Source of the DNA: Lachnospiraceae bacterium UBA3386
Lineage (GTDB): Bacteria; Bacillota; Clostridia; Lachnospirales; Lachnospiraceae
NCBI GenBank assembly: GCA_002358875.1
Contig: DEPS01000039.1
Location: forward strand, 1 to 37,548
DNA: 37,548 nt
Reading direction: 5' to 3'
Below are positions 1 to 8,206 of this stretch, in pieces. Numbering within the stretch: the first letter of the stretch is position 1; every line of letters begins with the position of its first letter. Position numbers and translations under genes: made by a program. The notes below the pieces were generated by a model. It was not told the DNA's origin. It was given only the letters and a program-made list of their open reading frames with translations, and did not search any database.

Positions 1-255
1 TTCTCGCTCCCGCATACCAATAATTTGAGCGAACGAGAGCTTCGAGGCGCGAAAACAAAGAAAAAAGTATCAGGGCAGTTCGAATCCGAGGAGTCGTCAA
101 AGTTTTATGCGGACATTCTCACATATACCAGAACCTGCCGCCGGAACGGTTTCAACGAAATAGACGCCCTCAGCAGGCTTATGAAGGGAAATCCCGTGAC
201 AGTAGAGGAAATCTTTCCCGAATTCAATAAATTGGTAAGCGCCACGCCTGGCTGA
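1..255 (+). CDS. IS66-family transposase, C-terminal fragment (cut by window edge)
   Basis: The frame is open from the first base and reads FSLPHTNNLSERELRGAK, then a K/R-rich stretch, then SGQF-SEE and a helical tail. This matches the C-terminal signature of IS66 transposases (usually a P-x-x-NN-x-x-E-R-x-L-R-x-x-K block followed by S-G-x-F-x-S-E-E). These DDE enzymes move IS66 elements. Only about 84 residues are visible, so whether the gene is intact upstream cannot be judged. The apparent start at 25 is an internal TTG codon, not the true start. The family match rests on the conserved block and is fairly firm. The fragment marks the left side of the accessory island as mobile-element territory. 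Confidence 0.75.
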   Translation, partial: FSLPHTNNLSERELRGAKTKKKVSGQFESEESSKFYADILTYTRTCRRNGFNEIDALSRLMKGNPVTVEEIFPEFNKLVSATPG

Positions 256-316
256 AAGAACTCATATCAAGGGCGGCTGCCCTGACTGCCAAAGGCCCAC
301 GATAAGAAACGTCCGA

Positions 317-342
317 CTGCCGGATGGGAAGACCCGTCCATC
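317..342. other. Short hairpin after the IS66 fragment
   Basis: An inverted repeat has arms GCCGGATGG and CCATCCGGC. No clear T-tract follows, so it is either a weak terminator for the transposase or part of the element's end. Confidence 0.35.
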
Positions 343-350
343 CGGCTCTC

Positions 351-518
351 TTTAGAGTGCAACATTCCAAATGGAATGCTTATCTACAATCCACAGTTTT
401 GTCCGATAGTTATTGATTCAAAGAAATCCGGCTCTGCCGGATTTCCTCCTTTGAAAAAGGCAGTCCGTCGCTAAAACGGACTGCCTTTTTTCTACTTACA
501 AACACCGTGAATAGTAAC
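351..518. repeat. 168-bp perfect direct repeat, copy 1
   Basis: This stretch is identical, base for base by reading, to 28826-28993. It contains a small hairpin around CATTCC/GGAATG, a second hairpin (424-444, AAATCCGGC/GCCGGATTT) and a strong terminator-like hairpin (454-491). The two copies lie in the same orientation and bracket the hydrolase island. It may be a dispersed intergenic repeat of this genome or a product of recombination. Confidence 0.9.
454..491. terminator. Hairpin with T-tract inside repeat copy 1
   Basis: The arms AAGGCAGTCCGT and ACGGACTGCCTT enclose a short loop. A-runs lie before the hairpin and a T-run after it, so it could terminate on both strands. An identical copy is at 28929-28966, and the same arm sequence recurs at 17347-17378. 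Confidence 0.75.
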
Positions 519-557
519 TTTTTGTTCGACTGCGCCGTCCTCTCCGGCAGTATCTGA

Positions 558-680
558 TTAAACGCAGGATACTTTGAGACCGTTTGGAAGCTTTTTCACA
601 TGAATCCTTCCGTCCCTGACATACTTTGATAAAGTCTGCCTTGTAACACGTAACAGCTGCAGAACATCTTTAGAAAGCAA
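558..680 (-). pseudogene. Truncated helix-turn-helix fragment (IS607-type resolvase/MerR-like N-terminus)
   Basis: The minus strand encodes a 40-residue peptide beginning LSKDVLQLLRVTRQTLSKYV and continuing DGRIHVKKLPNG before a stop. This resembles the N-terminal DNA-binding helix-turn-helix of IS607-type serine transposases and of excisionase/MerR proteins. In intact proteins the LPNG segment leads into further sequence, but here the frame ends eight residues later. A TTG start at 680 has an AAGGGGG ribosome-site-like run about 7 nt upstream; a GTG at 689 is possible. I take it as a decayed end of an insertion element whose AT-rich border is the adjacent repeat at 696-772. It could instead be a genuine mini-protein. 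Confidence 0.45.
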
Positions 681-695
681 ATAAATCACCCCCTT

Positions 696-772
696 CAAGG
701 TGAATATACCATGCTGGACATAATATATTAAATTATTTTCATGTTTTTTAATAAATATAATATATTTTTAGA
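696..772. repeat. 77-bp direct repeat, copy 1 (AT-rich palindromic)
   Basis: It matches 1229-1305 exactly. It contains an AT-rich inverted repeat (AATATATTAAATTATT against AATAAATATAATATATT). It adjoins the truncated HTH fragment, so it may be the border of an IS607/IS605-like element. Confidence 0.85.
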
Positions 773-823
773 GGATACCTTTCTGAATACCTTCATGCAC
801 ACAGAGCGGAGGTGGAAAAGATT

Positions 824-1036
824 ATGATGACAATGCTGAGTCCGGAATATGTAAAGATGGCGTCTGAAAGGACAGAGAGGATTAAGGCATCAATCAGCAC
901 ATTGAGATTCTTAAAGATGCCGGAAACGCAGATTAAAGATACCATCGTGAAACAATACGACCTCACACCGACATACGCTCAGAACTTCCTGGATGACGAT
1001 TCCGACCCGGAAGATTCCAGACCATGGGCTTTATGA
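824..1036 (+). CDS. Small hypothetical protein (about 70 aa)
   Basis: I do not recognise this protein. It starts MMTMLSPEYVKMASERTERI, is predominantly charged and helical, and ends in an acidic tail with DDDSDPEDS. A GGAGG site (808-812) sits 11 nt before the ATG at 824. A GTG at 812 would add four residues but overlaps that site, so 824 is preferred. It stands alone between two copies of the 77-bp repeat and is followed by a very strong hairpin (1056-1111). It may be cargo or a passenger of a small mobile element. The segment KQYDLTPTYAQNFL suggests a short helical bundle. No signal peptide or membrane span is seen. Confidence 0.5.
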   Translation: MMTMLSPEYVKMASERTERIKASISTLRFLKMPETQIKDTIVKQYDLTPTYAQNFLDDDSDPEDSRPWAL

Positions 1037-1055
1037 AAAACTACAGCAAAAGATG

Positions 1056-1111
1056 AAAAGAGGGTCGAGTAGGCGGGGGGAGTAATCCCCCCGCCTACTC
1101 GACCCTCTTTT
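1056..1111. terminator. 25-bp perfect hairpin terminator
   Basis: The arms 1056-1080 and 1087-1111 are perfectly complementary over 25 bp around the 6-nt loop AGTAAT. The stem starts with AAAAGAGGG and ends with CCCTCTTTT, so it could act as a bidirectional terminator. It separates the small plus-strand gene from the end of est1. Confidence 0.75.
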
Positions 1112-1228
1112 GCCCCCAATACCTGCTGGACTTTTTGGTCGTCACCGCCAAAAAAAGCCTGAATCAGGGAGCTGACATGCGCATCGGAAACTTTTTTCTA
1201 TCGTTCACGGTGACTGGCACCTTTTTTG

Positions 1229-1305
1229 CAAGGTGAATATACCATGCTGGACATAATATATTAAATTATTTTCATGTTTTTTAATAAATATAATATATTT
1301 TTAGA
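1229..1305. repeat. 77-bp direct repeat, copy 2, abutting est1 stop
   Basis: It is identical to 696-772. Its last five bases overlap the stop codon of est1 (1301-1303), so the element's border lies exactly at the 3' end of the esterase gene. It is preceded by the motif GTTCACGGTGACTGGCACCT, which recurs at 17219-17238. Confidence 0.85.
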
Positions 1306-2905
1306 CTATATAATATTTGGTCATAAAATACGTTCTGTCCCAATCTACGATCTTTCTTTCGGATTCCTTTTCCGGATGAATATTGAATTCATCGAAAACC
1401 ATTACCCGCTTGTTCTCCAGGTCATAAATCGGCCACACCTTTTCCTTTCCGTCAGGGGAGATGTCTGCGGAAAGGGACGGGCTGCCGGTCCTGGCAAACT
1501 GAGTCCACATTTTCCGCATGGTCTTTGAGAAGGTTTCGTCAAATGCCCTCCCCGTGTCCGCGGACATTTCCGGATGGTTGAATACGGTCGAAAGCTCTAA
1601 CGCGTGCCCGCATTTCATGATCGGATCAGGAGACTCCGGGGTAAAGTAATAGGTGTAGGCTTTACCGCCGGCTTTTGTCTGATTTTCCGACAATCTGATG
1701 ATCGGCGCGTTAAACCAGACCTGGCTGAACAGGCGGCTGTCCCGTTCATAGTAATCGCCCGTCACATCATTGCAGAAGCTCTCGACAAGCTTTTTCTCTT
1801 CCTCCGGGAGCTTTGCAAGCTTCAGGGGCTTGCGGTTTTTGACCCACTCATCCCAGCCTTTAAGCCCGAAGCTGGACACAAAAAAGTCCATCTCGTCCTT
1901 GTTGCAGCCCACGAGAAACTCTATATCCTTCGCCGCGCCATTTGCGTAAGCCTCAAAGGTGTCCAAAGGCAGATGGATGCCGTCTCTTTCCGGAAACTGC
2001 CGCAGAAAAACGACAGAAGAGGCTTCCAGGAGCTTTTCGCCTCCAACCTTCATAAGGTCGGAGACCGTACTGCATCCGAGCGCTTCCATCAATTCATCCG
2101 TACATCCGATTGCCTCTTTCGTGGATCTCGTTTGGTTGATAGAACCGCTCTGCGCGATGACACGCCTGAAATACTGGTGGGAGCCTTTGATGAGCGGAAG
2201 CAGGGTGCAGCTTGCGGCACCGGCGGATTCACCCCAGATCGTCACATTGTCGGGATCGCCGCCGAAGCCTGCTATGTTCTCATGCACCCACTTGAGCGCC
2301 ATAATCTGATCCAGCAGTCCCAGATTCTGCGAATCCGGGTAATCCTTTCCATCCGGCAGGTGGGACAGGTGGAGGAAGCCTAAGACGCCGAGCCTGTACG
2401 CGATGGTGACGACGATGAGGTCGGGATTTTCTTTTACAAGATTGTGGCAGTCAAACATCGGATCGATCGTGCCGCCCGCTTCAAAAGCGCCGCCATGAAT
2501 CCAGACCATGACAGGTTTCTTCTGTGCAGCCGCCTCATCTGACTTCCATACATTCAGATACAGGCAGTCCTCGTCCAGATCGTAAAGCGAACCCGTTTCC
2601 AATTTTCCGTTCCCGTAGGCGCTTTTCGCATTGTAACAGGCCTCGTATACGCCGTCATCCGGGACGATGTCCACCGGCGCTTTCCAGCGAAGATCCCCGA
2701 CGGGCTGTTTTCCGACGAAGGGAATGCCCCTGTATGCAATGATATTCTCAGTCTTCTTGCCGACAAAGGTGCCGTTTTTGCACCTGACGGCCAGTGAAGC
2801 GTCGTATTCTCCGTACGCGAGCTTTTTGTTCTCGCCTCCGTACATCGCTCTTAACAGCTCTTTTGGTTCCTTCAAAGCTTTCTGTTTCTCTGTCGTCTCA
2901 CTCAT
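1301..2905 (-). CDS. Type B carboxylesterase (est1)
   Basis: A cytoplasmic alpha/beta-hydrolase of the COesterase family that hydrolyses carboxylic esters; substrate unknown. It has 534 residues, a normal full length without signal peptide. Family marks in order are NGTFVGKK (about 44-51), EDCLYLNVW (about 112-120), oxyanion-hole HGGAF (about 137-141), nucleophile GESAG with Ser227, acidic Glu338 in GCNKDEM, and catalytic His434 in GHALELS. A ribosome-site-like AGAGAGG lies about 9 nt before the ATG. It is 25 bp downstream of est2 on the same strand and is probably cotranscribed from the promoter at 4609-4663. Its C-terminus (WDRTYFMTKYYIV) matches est2, est3 and est6, marking them as close paralogues. 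Confidence 0.93.
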   Translation of the reverse strand: MSETTEKQKALKEPKELLRAMYGGENKKLAYGEYDASLAVRCKNGTFVGKKTENIIAYRGIPFVGKQPVGDLRWKAPVDIVPDDGVYEACYNAKSAYGNGKLETGSLYDLDEDCLYLNVWKSDEAAAQKKPVMVWIHGGAFEAGGTIDPMFDCHNLVKENPDLIVVTIAYRLGVLGFLHLSHLPDGKDYPDSQNLGLLDQIMALKWVHENIAGFGGDPDNVTIWGESAGAASCTLLPLIKGSHQYFRRVIAQSGSINQTRSTKEAIGCTDELMEALGCSTVSDLMKVGGEKLLEASSVVFLRQFPERDGIHLPLDTFEAYANGAAKDIEFLVGCNKDEMDFFVSSFGLKGWDEWVKNRKPLKLAKLPEEEKKLVESFCNDVTGDYYERDSRLFSQVWFNAPIIRLSENQTKAGGKAYTYYFTPESPDPIMKCGHALELSTVFNHPEMSADTGRAFDETFSKTMRKMWTQFARTGSPSLSADISPDGKEKVWPIYDLENKRVMVFDEFNIHPEKESERKIVDWDRTYFMTKYYIV

Positions 2906-2930
2906 AGTCCGCAGCCTCTCTCTTCCTGTT

Positions 2931-4529
2931 TCAGGGCATATAATAATTGGTCAGGAAATAGGTCCTGTCCCAGTCAACAATTTTTCTTTCAGCTTCCTTT
3001 TCCGGATGGATATCGAACTCGTCGAGGACCATCACCCTCCTGTCCTTTTGGTCGTAGAGCGGCCACTCGTGCGCTTTTCCGTCCGGAGAAATGTCCGCGG
3101 AAAGCGAGGGATTGCCGGTTTTGGCGAACTGAACCCACATTTTGCGCATGGTCTTCCCGAAGCTCTCATCGTATCTTCTTCCCGTGAGGTCGGTCAGCTC
3201 CGGATGGCACAGCACTGTGGAAACCTCCGTCGCATGCCCGGCCTTCATCAGCGGCACAGAGGATTCGACTGTATACAGGTAGGTGTACGACTTGCCTCCA
3301 GCCTCAGCCTGCTCCTCCGCCACCCTGAACTGCGGCGCTATGAACAGCATCTGTCCGATCAGGCAGCTGTAAGGCTCATAGCTGTCCTGCTTTTTGCTCT
3401 GAAAATAGCTCTCGGCCAGTGCCTTCTCTTCATCGGTGAGCCTGGCAAAAATCTCCGCTTTGCGCTTTTTGCCCCATTCGATGAAGCCTTCTTCTCCTGT
3501 AGACGACACAAAGGTATTGAATTCATCCGCATTACAGCCGTGAAGGAACACGATGTCCTTTGCCGCGCCCTTCGCGTAGGCGCCTGCCGTCTCCACAGGC
3601 AGGTATTTCCCGTCCCGCTCCGGGAATGTGCGTATTCCGAGTACCTGATAGAGACCGAACAGGTTTCCTGCCGTATTCGCAAGCTCCCCGGCATCCACCT
3701 TCAGCAGATCGGCAACGCTCCTGCACCCCAGCGCCTCCATCACCTGGTTCGTGCAGGCGATGGCCTGCTCCGGAGACCGCGTCTGCATGTGGGAGCCGCT
3801 TTGCGCAATGACACGATTGAAGAAAGCTTTTGCCCCCTCAATCAGCGGAAGCAGCACGCAGCTTGCGGCACCGGCGGATTCGCCCCAGATCGTCACATTG
3901 TCGGGATCACCCCCAAAGGCCGCAATGTTCTCATGAACCCACTTGAGCGCCATCATCTGATCCAAAAGCCCAAGATTCTGCGCATCCGAATAGTCCTTGC
4001 CGTCCGCCAGGTGGGACAGATGGAAGAAGCCGAAGACGCCGACCCTGTACGCGATGGTGACGAGGATGATGTCCGGGTTCTCCGCCACGAAATTGTGCCC
4101 CTCATAATTGGGATCCGCCGTACCGCCCGACTCAAAGGCGCCGCCATAGATCCACACCATGACCGGTTTCTTTTCCGCGTCTGCCTCGTCCTTCTTCCAT
4201 ATATTCAGATACAGGCAGTCCTCGCCCTGAACGTATTCGGCTGCCGGGTCGCCCTTCGGCTGGCAGGAGGTTTTCCCATTGTAGTAAGCCTCGTAAACAC
4301 CGTTGTCGGGCTCATAGGCCACCGGCGCTTTCCAGCGGAGATCCCCGACGGGCTGCTTTCTGACGAACGGGATGCCCTTGTATGCGGCAATGCCGTCTGT
4401 CTTTCTGCCGACGAAGGTGCCGTTGATACACTTGACCGCCAACGACCTGTCGAAATCCCCGTCTGTGATCATTTTATTCTCGCCGTACTCAAACAAAGCA
4501 GTTTCCGGTATCTTCTTCACATCGCTCAT
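2931..4529 (-). CDS. Type B carboxylesterase with altered oxyanion motif (est2)
   Basis: A 532-residue cytoplasmic carboxylesterase, first gene of the est2-est1 operon. It shows the family blocks NGTFVGRK, EDCLYLNIW, GESAG (Ser218), GCNADEF (acidic Glu) and GHATEVS (His), so the catalytic triad looks intact. The oxyanion-hole HGG motif reads WIYGGAF, with Tyr128 where family members carry His. This might change activity or substrate range. A strong AAGGAG site precedes the ATG. The gene is divergent from the rr1-hk1 pair; its promoter (-35 TTGAAG, 17-bp spacer, -10 GATAAT) directly abuts the perfect palindrome at 4639-4663. The setting suggests control by the neighbouring regulator. Confidence 0.93.
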   Translation of the reverse strand: MSDVKKIPETALFEYGENKMITDGDFDRSLAVKCINGTFVGRKTDGIAAYKGIPFVRKQPVGDLRWKAPVAYEPDNGVYEAYYNGKTSCQPKGDPAAEYVQGEDCLYLNIWKKDEADAEKKPVMVWIYGGAFESGGTADPNYEGHNFVAENPDIILVTIAYRVGVFGFFHLSHLADGKDYSDAQNLGLLDQMMALKWVHENIAAFGGDPDNVTIWGESAGAASCVLLPLIEGAKAFFNRVIAQSGSHMQTRSPEQAIACTNQVMEALGCRSVADLLKVDAGELANTAGNLFGLYQVLGIRTFPERDGKYLPVETAGAYAKGAAKDIVFLHGCNADEFNTFVSSTGEEGFIEWGKKRKAEIFARLTDEEKALAESYFQSKKQDSYEPYSCLIGQMLFIAPQFRVAEEQAEAGGKSYTYLYTVESSVPLMKAGHATEVSTVLCHPELTDLTGRRYDESFGKTMRKMWVQFAKTGNPSLSADISPDGKAHEWPLYDQKDRRVMVLDEFDIHPEKEAERKIVDWDRTYFLTNYYMP

Positions 4530-4608
4530 TGTCTCATTCTCCTTCCTTGCGCCTTGCAGGCTGCTTCACCGTCCGCGATGGCGGCGGGCTTCTCTACGAT
4601 CTGATTGT

Positions 4609-4663
4609 ATTATCCCTTCTCACCCAATGCTCTTCAATGGGGGTTGGCAGAACGCCAACCCCC
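4609..4663 (-). promoter_or_regulatory. Operator-promoter A for est2-est1
   Basis: The palindrome GGGGGTTGGC-AGAAC-GCCAACCCCC (4639-4663) has perfect 10-bp arms. On the minus strand it is followed after one base by TTGAAG (4632-4637), a 17-bp spacer and GATAAT (4609-4614). The same layout recurs at five other sites in this window. The placement just upstream of -35 fits an activator site. The hairpin also has a T-run on the plus side, so a terminator role is possible here taken alone, but the other sites argue for an operator. Confidence 0.8.
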
Positions 4664-4677
4664 TTTTTCCTTCCTGC

Positions 4678-4706
4678 TTGCTTTTGCGATAGGGCTGGAT
4701 TATCAT
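4678..4706 (+). promoter_or_regulatory. Promoter of rr1-hk1
   Basis: TTGCTT (4678-4683), a 17-bp spacer and TATCAT (4701-4706) face the regulator gene. The palindrome of site A ends 14 bp upstream of the -35. The -10 context GGATTATCAT is shared with the promoters of the other two regulator genes (GGGTTATCAT and GGATTATGAT). Confidence 0.65.
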
Positions 4707-4734
4707 AAATCAGGAAAGGGGGCGGGTTGATACC

Positions 4735-5334
4735 ATGAACAGCCTGTTTGCGGATACATTAAGAAAGCTGAGGACAAAAAAGAACCTCTCTCAGAACCAG
4801 CTTGCAAATCTGATGTTTGTCAACAAAACCACAATTTCCAAATGGGAAAACGGCAGCCGTCTGCCGGATGCCGCCATGATCACCCGTCTTGCCAGGGTCC
4901 TGGAGGTGGATGTCGGCACGCTGTTCTCTACCGCGTCCGAGAGCGACGAATCGCCCAGCATCATCATGGTGGAGGACAACAGGCCCGTCCTTACCTACAA
5001 CCTGCTGATTCTGGAAGAGATCGTGCCGAACGCCATGATCACAGGCTTTAACTGGCCGCAGGAGGCGGTCGAATACGCGAAAGCGAACCGGGTCGACCTG
5101 GCTATTCTGGATATCGAGCTGGGTTCGGCGAGCGGCTTTGATCTTTGCCGCGCGCTGCTTGAGGTCAATCCCTGCACCAGGGTGGTCTATCTGACCGCGT
5201 ATCCCGAGTATTCCCTCAAAGCCTGGGGCACCGACGCCTGCGGGTTCATGGTAAAGCCCCTGACCCCGGAAGAAGTCCGCAGGCAGCTGAAAAAGCTGGG
5301 CGGCCTGTTTTCGATGGGAGGTGCGGGCGATTGA
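4735..5334 (+). CDS. XRE-receiver response regulator (rr1)
   Basis: A 199-residue transcription regulator with an N-terminal XRE-type helix-turn-helix (about 6-63; recognition region TTISKWENGSRLPD) and a C-terminal CheY-like receiver (about 75-195). The receiver shows the acidic pair Glu80/Asp81, phosphoacceptor Asp126 in LAILDIELG, Thr154 and Lys174 in VKPLT. The usual response-regulator order is receiver first, so this layout is unusual. It overlaps the kinase gene hk1, whose TTG start shares bases with its stop, implying translational coupling and a cognate pair. It is divergent from est2 with a shared operator between them. I infer that phosphorylated protein binds the palindromes, because all three paralogues here have nearly the same recognition helix. 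Confidence 0.9.
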   Translation: MNSLFADTLRKLRTKKNLSQNQLANLMFVNKTTISKWENGSRLPDAAMITRLARVLEVDVGTLFSTASESDESPSIIMVEDNRPVLTYNLLILEEIVPNAMITGFNWPQEAVEYAKANRVDLAILDIELGSASGFDLCRALLEVNPCTRVVYLTAYPEYSLKAWGTDACGFMVKPLTPEEVRRQLKKLGGLFSMGGAGD

Positions 5335-6626
5335 ACGTCTTTCTCAACTCCATTTACTACTACATATCCGGCGCGGCGCTGATGTTAAGCGTGATGGGGC
5401 TGTGGTTCACCTCCATCATTCCCGGGATTGACCGCTGGAGCAGGCGCTTTTTCATGAGCACTTTTATCATTTTTCTGCTGTGCTGCCTGTCCGGCATCCT
5501 CGAAATAGCCTTCCAGTCTTATATCGTTCCGAGCAAGGTCTTCTTCTTCCTGCTGCTGTTTGAATCCCTGCTGCTCATGCTGCCGATTCCCATGCTGACA
5601 GTCTATCTGCTGCACTGCTGCGGTGAGAACATGCGCAAAAGCAGGCTCCTTCGCGCCGTGCTTGGCCTGTGGGCAGTCTCTTTTGCCCTGTCTGTCAGCG
5701 TCCCGTTCCTCGACGGTTTCATCTACATCACAGCACAAAACCGGTATTCCCGAGGGCCCCTGTACCCGCTTCCCCTGATACCGATGGCTGCGGTCCCGCT
5801 GCTCAATCTCATCGGAACGATAAAGCGCCGGAAGCAGCTTTCCCGCAAAGCCTTTTTTGCTTTCCTCATCGCCATCGTGCCGAATGCGGCCGCGCTGGCT
5901 GTGCAGCTCTTCGTCGACGTCTACCCGCTCCTTGACATCAGTTATATCCTGTCGACACTTGCCATGTACAGCTTCATCCTGTCCGATCAGATTGAACAGT
6001 ACCGCCGCCAGCAACAGGAAATCGTCCGGCAGCAGCGGGAAATTGCCCATGAGCGCGCCAGCGTCATGGTGCTGCAGATGCGCCCGCATTTCATCTATAA
6101 TACCCTGATGAGCATCCACAGCCTCTGCAGTCTCGACCCCGGGAAGGCTCAGCAGATCACGATGGATTTCACAGACTATCTGCGCAAAAATTTCTACGCC
6201 GTCGCCAGCGGCAGCACCGTTCCTTTCTCAACGGAGCTGGAGCACACCCACGCCTACCTGGCCGTAGAACAGGCACAGTTTGACGACCTGCTCGTCGTGG
6301 AATACGACACGCCGTTTATCTGCTTTCGCCTGCCGCCGCTGACCCTGCAGCCCATCGTGGAAAATGCCGTCAAGCACGGCATGGACCCCTATTTAGGGCC
6401 GCTGCGTATTTCTATCCGGACGCGGCGCACGGATAAAGGCGCCGAGATCATCGTTAAGGACAACGGCCGCGGCTTTACCCTGGCCGATGACAGCGAACCG
6501 GGCATCGCCCTCAAAAACATCCGGCAGAGGCTCCAGATCATGTGCGGCGGGAGCCTTGCGATCGCGCCCCGGGACGACGGCGGAACTGTGTTGACGCTTT
6601 CGATCCCGGACGGCGCCGCACGGTGA
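5331..6626 (+). CDS. LytS-like sensor histidine kinase (hk1)
   Basis: A 431-residue membrane kinase. The first about 220 residues form six or seven membrane spans. An outward loop ends in RGPLYPL, and a conserved YLLHCC lies near residue 92. A short Q/R-rich coiled coil follows (about 220-245), then a His_kinase (PF06580-type) domain with MRPHFIYNTL (phospho-His253) and an HATPase domain with PIVENAVKHG and DNGRGF. Translation starts at a TTG overlapping the rr1 stop, with GGGAGG 8 nt upstream. The partner is presumably rr1. The sensor domain carries no recognised ligand fold. It is convergent with hk2, separated by a bidirectional terminator. Confidence 0.92.
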   Translation: MNVFLNSIYYYISGAALMLSVMGLWFTSIIPGIDRWSRRFFMSTFIIFLLCCLSGILEIAFQSYIVPSKVFFFLLLFESLLLMLPIPMLTVYLLHCCGENMRKSRLLRAVLGLWAVSFALSVSVPFLDGFIYITAQNRYSRGPLYPLPLIPMAAVPLLNLIGTIKRRKQLSRKAFFAFLIAIVPNAAALAVQLFVDVYPLLDISYILSTLAMYSFILSDQIEQYRRQQQEIVRQQREIAHERASVMVLQMRPHFIYNTLMSIHSLCSLDPGKAQQITMDFTDYLRKNFYAVASGSTVPFSTELEHTHAYLAVEQAQFDDLLVVEYDTPFICFRLPPLTLQPIVENAVKHGMDPYLGPLRISIRTRRTDKGAEIIVKDNGRGFTLADDSEPGIALKNIRQRLQIMCGGSLAIAPRDDGGTVLTLSIPDGAAR

Positions 6627-6727
6627 CTGATACCTATTTGGTATTTTACAGGATTATGTCCGCAGACGGCGTCACGATCCTGAACGAAGGATCTCTCTCT
6701 GTGACGATTGAAAAGGCAGACGTCATC

Positions 6728-6825
6728 TTTACCCCTCGACTGCAAATACAGGGGAGGCGCATAAGGAACCGGGCAGGCGCCGGAAGCCTGTGCGGTATCA
6801 AAGAGATTTTTTCACGATGTAACAG
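6728..6825. repeat. 98-bp dispersed repeat, copy 1
   Basis: It is near-identical to 17246-17342, with one substitution and a one-base difference in a T-run. It starts TTTACCCCTCGACTG and ends ACGATGTAACAG. Both copies precede the same terminator hairpin and sit between convergent genes. Confidence 0.85.
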
Positions 6826-6830
6826 ACGTA

Positions 6831-6864
6831 CCCCCGGCACGATCGTAAATGGTCGTGCCGGGGG
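6831..6864. terminator. Bidirectional terminator between hk1 and hk2
   Basis: The arms CCCCCGGCACGA (6831-6842) and TCGTGCCGGGGG (6853-6864) form a 12-bp GC-rich stem between the two convergent kinase genes. The same arms recur at 17401-17434. Confidence 0.7.
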
Positions 6865-6883
6865 CTTTGCTTTGACGATTTTT

Positions 6884-8206
6884 TTATTGCGCGGCGCTGT
6901 CCTGGATCGTCAGCGTTACTACTGTTCCGCCGCCGTCCCGGGGCGTGATCGACAGGCTCCCGCCGCACATCATTTCGAGCCTCTGCCGGATGTTTGCGAG
7001 CGTGATGTGCGGCCGGCTTTCGTCATCGTCTGCGGGATCAAAGCCAGGGCCGTTGTCTTCCACGACGATCTCGGAGCCGGAATCGGTGCGCCGCGTCCGG
7101 ATATAGATGCAAAGCGGCTCGGAATCCGGGTTCATGCCATGCTTTACGGCATTTTCCACGATGGGCTGCAGGGTGAGCGGCGGCAGGCGGAACCAGGTAT
7201 GGGGCGTGTCGTACTCGACAAACAGGTTGTCCTCATACAGGGCCTGCTCTACGGCCAGGTAGGCCTGGGTGTGTTCAAGCTCCGTGGAAAAAGGAATGGC
7301 GCTGTCGCTCACGACGGCGTTGAAATTTTTGCGAAGGTAGTTGGTGAAATCCATCGTGATCTGCCGTGCCTTCAAGGGTTCGAGCTTGCACAGGCTGTAG
7401 ATGCTCATCAGCGTATTGTAAATGAAATGGGGACGCATCTGCAGAACCATGACGCTGGCGCGCTCGTGGGCGATTTCCCGCTGCTGCCTGGCAATCTCGG
7501 TCTGCTGCCCGGCAATTTCACACTGGCGGCGCAGATCATGCTCAATCTGATCGGACAGGACGAAGCTGTACATGACCAGGATGGAGAGGACGCAGCTGAT
7601 GCCAAAAAGCGGCATGGCATCGACGAACAGCAGCAAAAGAAGCGCGGCGGTCATCGGCAGCAGAGCGATGGAGAAGCTGATGAAGGCTTTGCGGGACAGC
7701 CGCGTCCGGCGCCGTATCGCGCCCGCAAGGTTTAGCAGCATGATTGCGATCAGCGGCAGCACCAGAAGCGGGTACAGCGGCCCTCGTGAAGGCTCGTTTT
7801 CCGGCGTGACATAGAAGAAACCGCCAAAAAACGAGGCGCTGGTAAGCAGGACGAAATAGACGGCCCACAGGACGAGCACGGCGTAAAAGAGCCTGCTTTC
7901 TCGCGCTTTTTCTTCGCAGCAATGCAGCAGATAGGCCGTCAGCATGGGCAGCGGCAGCGCGAGCAAAAGGCTTTCCAGATTCACAATGACATAGATCGCA
8001 GCGCCTGGAACGGAAAAATAGTGGAGGACGAGCCCGAGGAGGCTGGAAAGGAAGCACCCCATGAGAATTGCAAAATAAATCAGGAAAAAGCGCTTGCTCC
8101 AGCGGCCTATGCCGGGCATGACGGAGGTAAACCACAGTCCTATTACGCTTAGCACCAGCGACGCACTGATGATAGAGAAGTAGAAGATGTCAATCCGGCT
8201 AATCAC
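6884..8206 (-). CDS. LytS-like sensor histidine kinase (hk2)
   Basis: A paralogue of hk1 with 440 residues when started at the GTG that overlaps the rr2 stop (GTGA), the same coupling as in the other two pairs. A longer upstream open frame exists but would run through rr2. Six or seven membrane spans are followed by a longer coiled coil carrying an extra QQTEIARQQREIAHERAS heptad-like stretch. The His_kinase motif MRPHFIYNTL (His260) and an HATPase domain follow, the latter with PIVENAVKHG and DNGPGF (Pro in place of the usual Arg). The sensor loop reads PSRGPLYPLL. The presumed partner is rr2. Confidence 0.92.
   Translation of the reverse strand: MISRIDIFYFSIISASLVLSVIGLWFTSVMPGIGRWSKRFFLIYFAILMGCFLSSLLGLVLHYFSVPGAAIYVIVNLESLLLALPLPMLTAYLLHCCEEKARESRLFYAVLVLWAVYFVLLTSASFFGGFFYVTPENEPSRGPLYPLLVLPLIAIMLLNLAGAIRRRTRLSRKAFISFSIALLPMTAALLLLLFVDAMPLFGISCVLSILVMYSFVLSDQIEHDLRRQCEIAGQQTEIARQQREIAHERASVMVLQMRPHFIYNTLMSIYSLCKLEPLKARQITMDFTNYLRKNFNAVVSDSAIPFSTELEHTQAYLAVEQALYEDNLFVEYDTPHTWFRLPPLTLQPIVENAVKHGMNPDSEPLCIYIRTRRTDSGSEIVVEDNGPGFDPADDDESRPHITLANIRQRLEMMCGGSLSITPRDGGGTVVTLTIQDSAAQ

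Noticed and set aside
2667..4604. Very long plus-strand open frame (645 codons) opposite est2 and est1
   Set aside because: It is antisense to two clear carboxylesterases, has no family motif and arises from the GC-rich codon pattern. Similar long antisense frames at 1604-2383, 12580-14331 and 20647-22092 were rejected for the same reason.
4639..4663. Palindrome read as a simple terminator
   Set aside because: It has a T-run on one side, but it lies between divergent genes, and five related elements keep exact spacing to a -35 hexamer, which fits an operator better.
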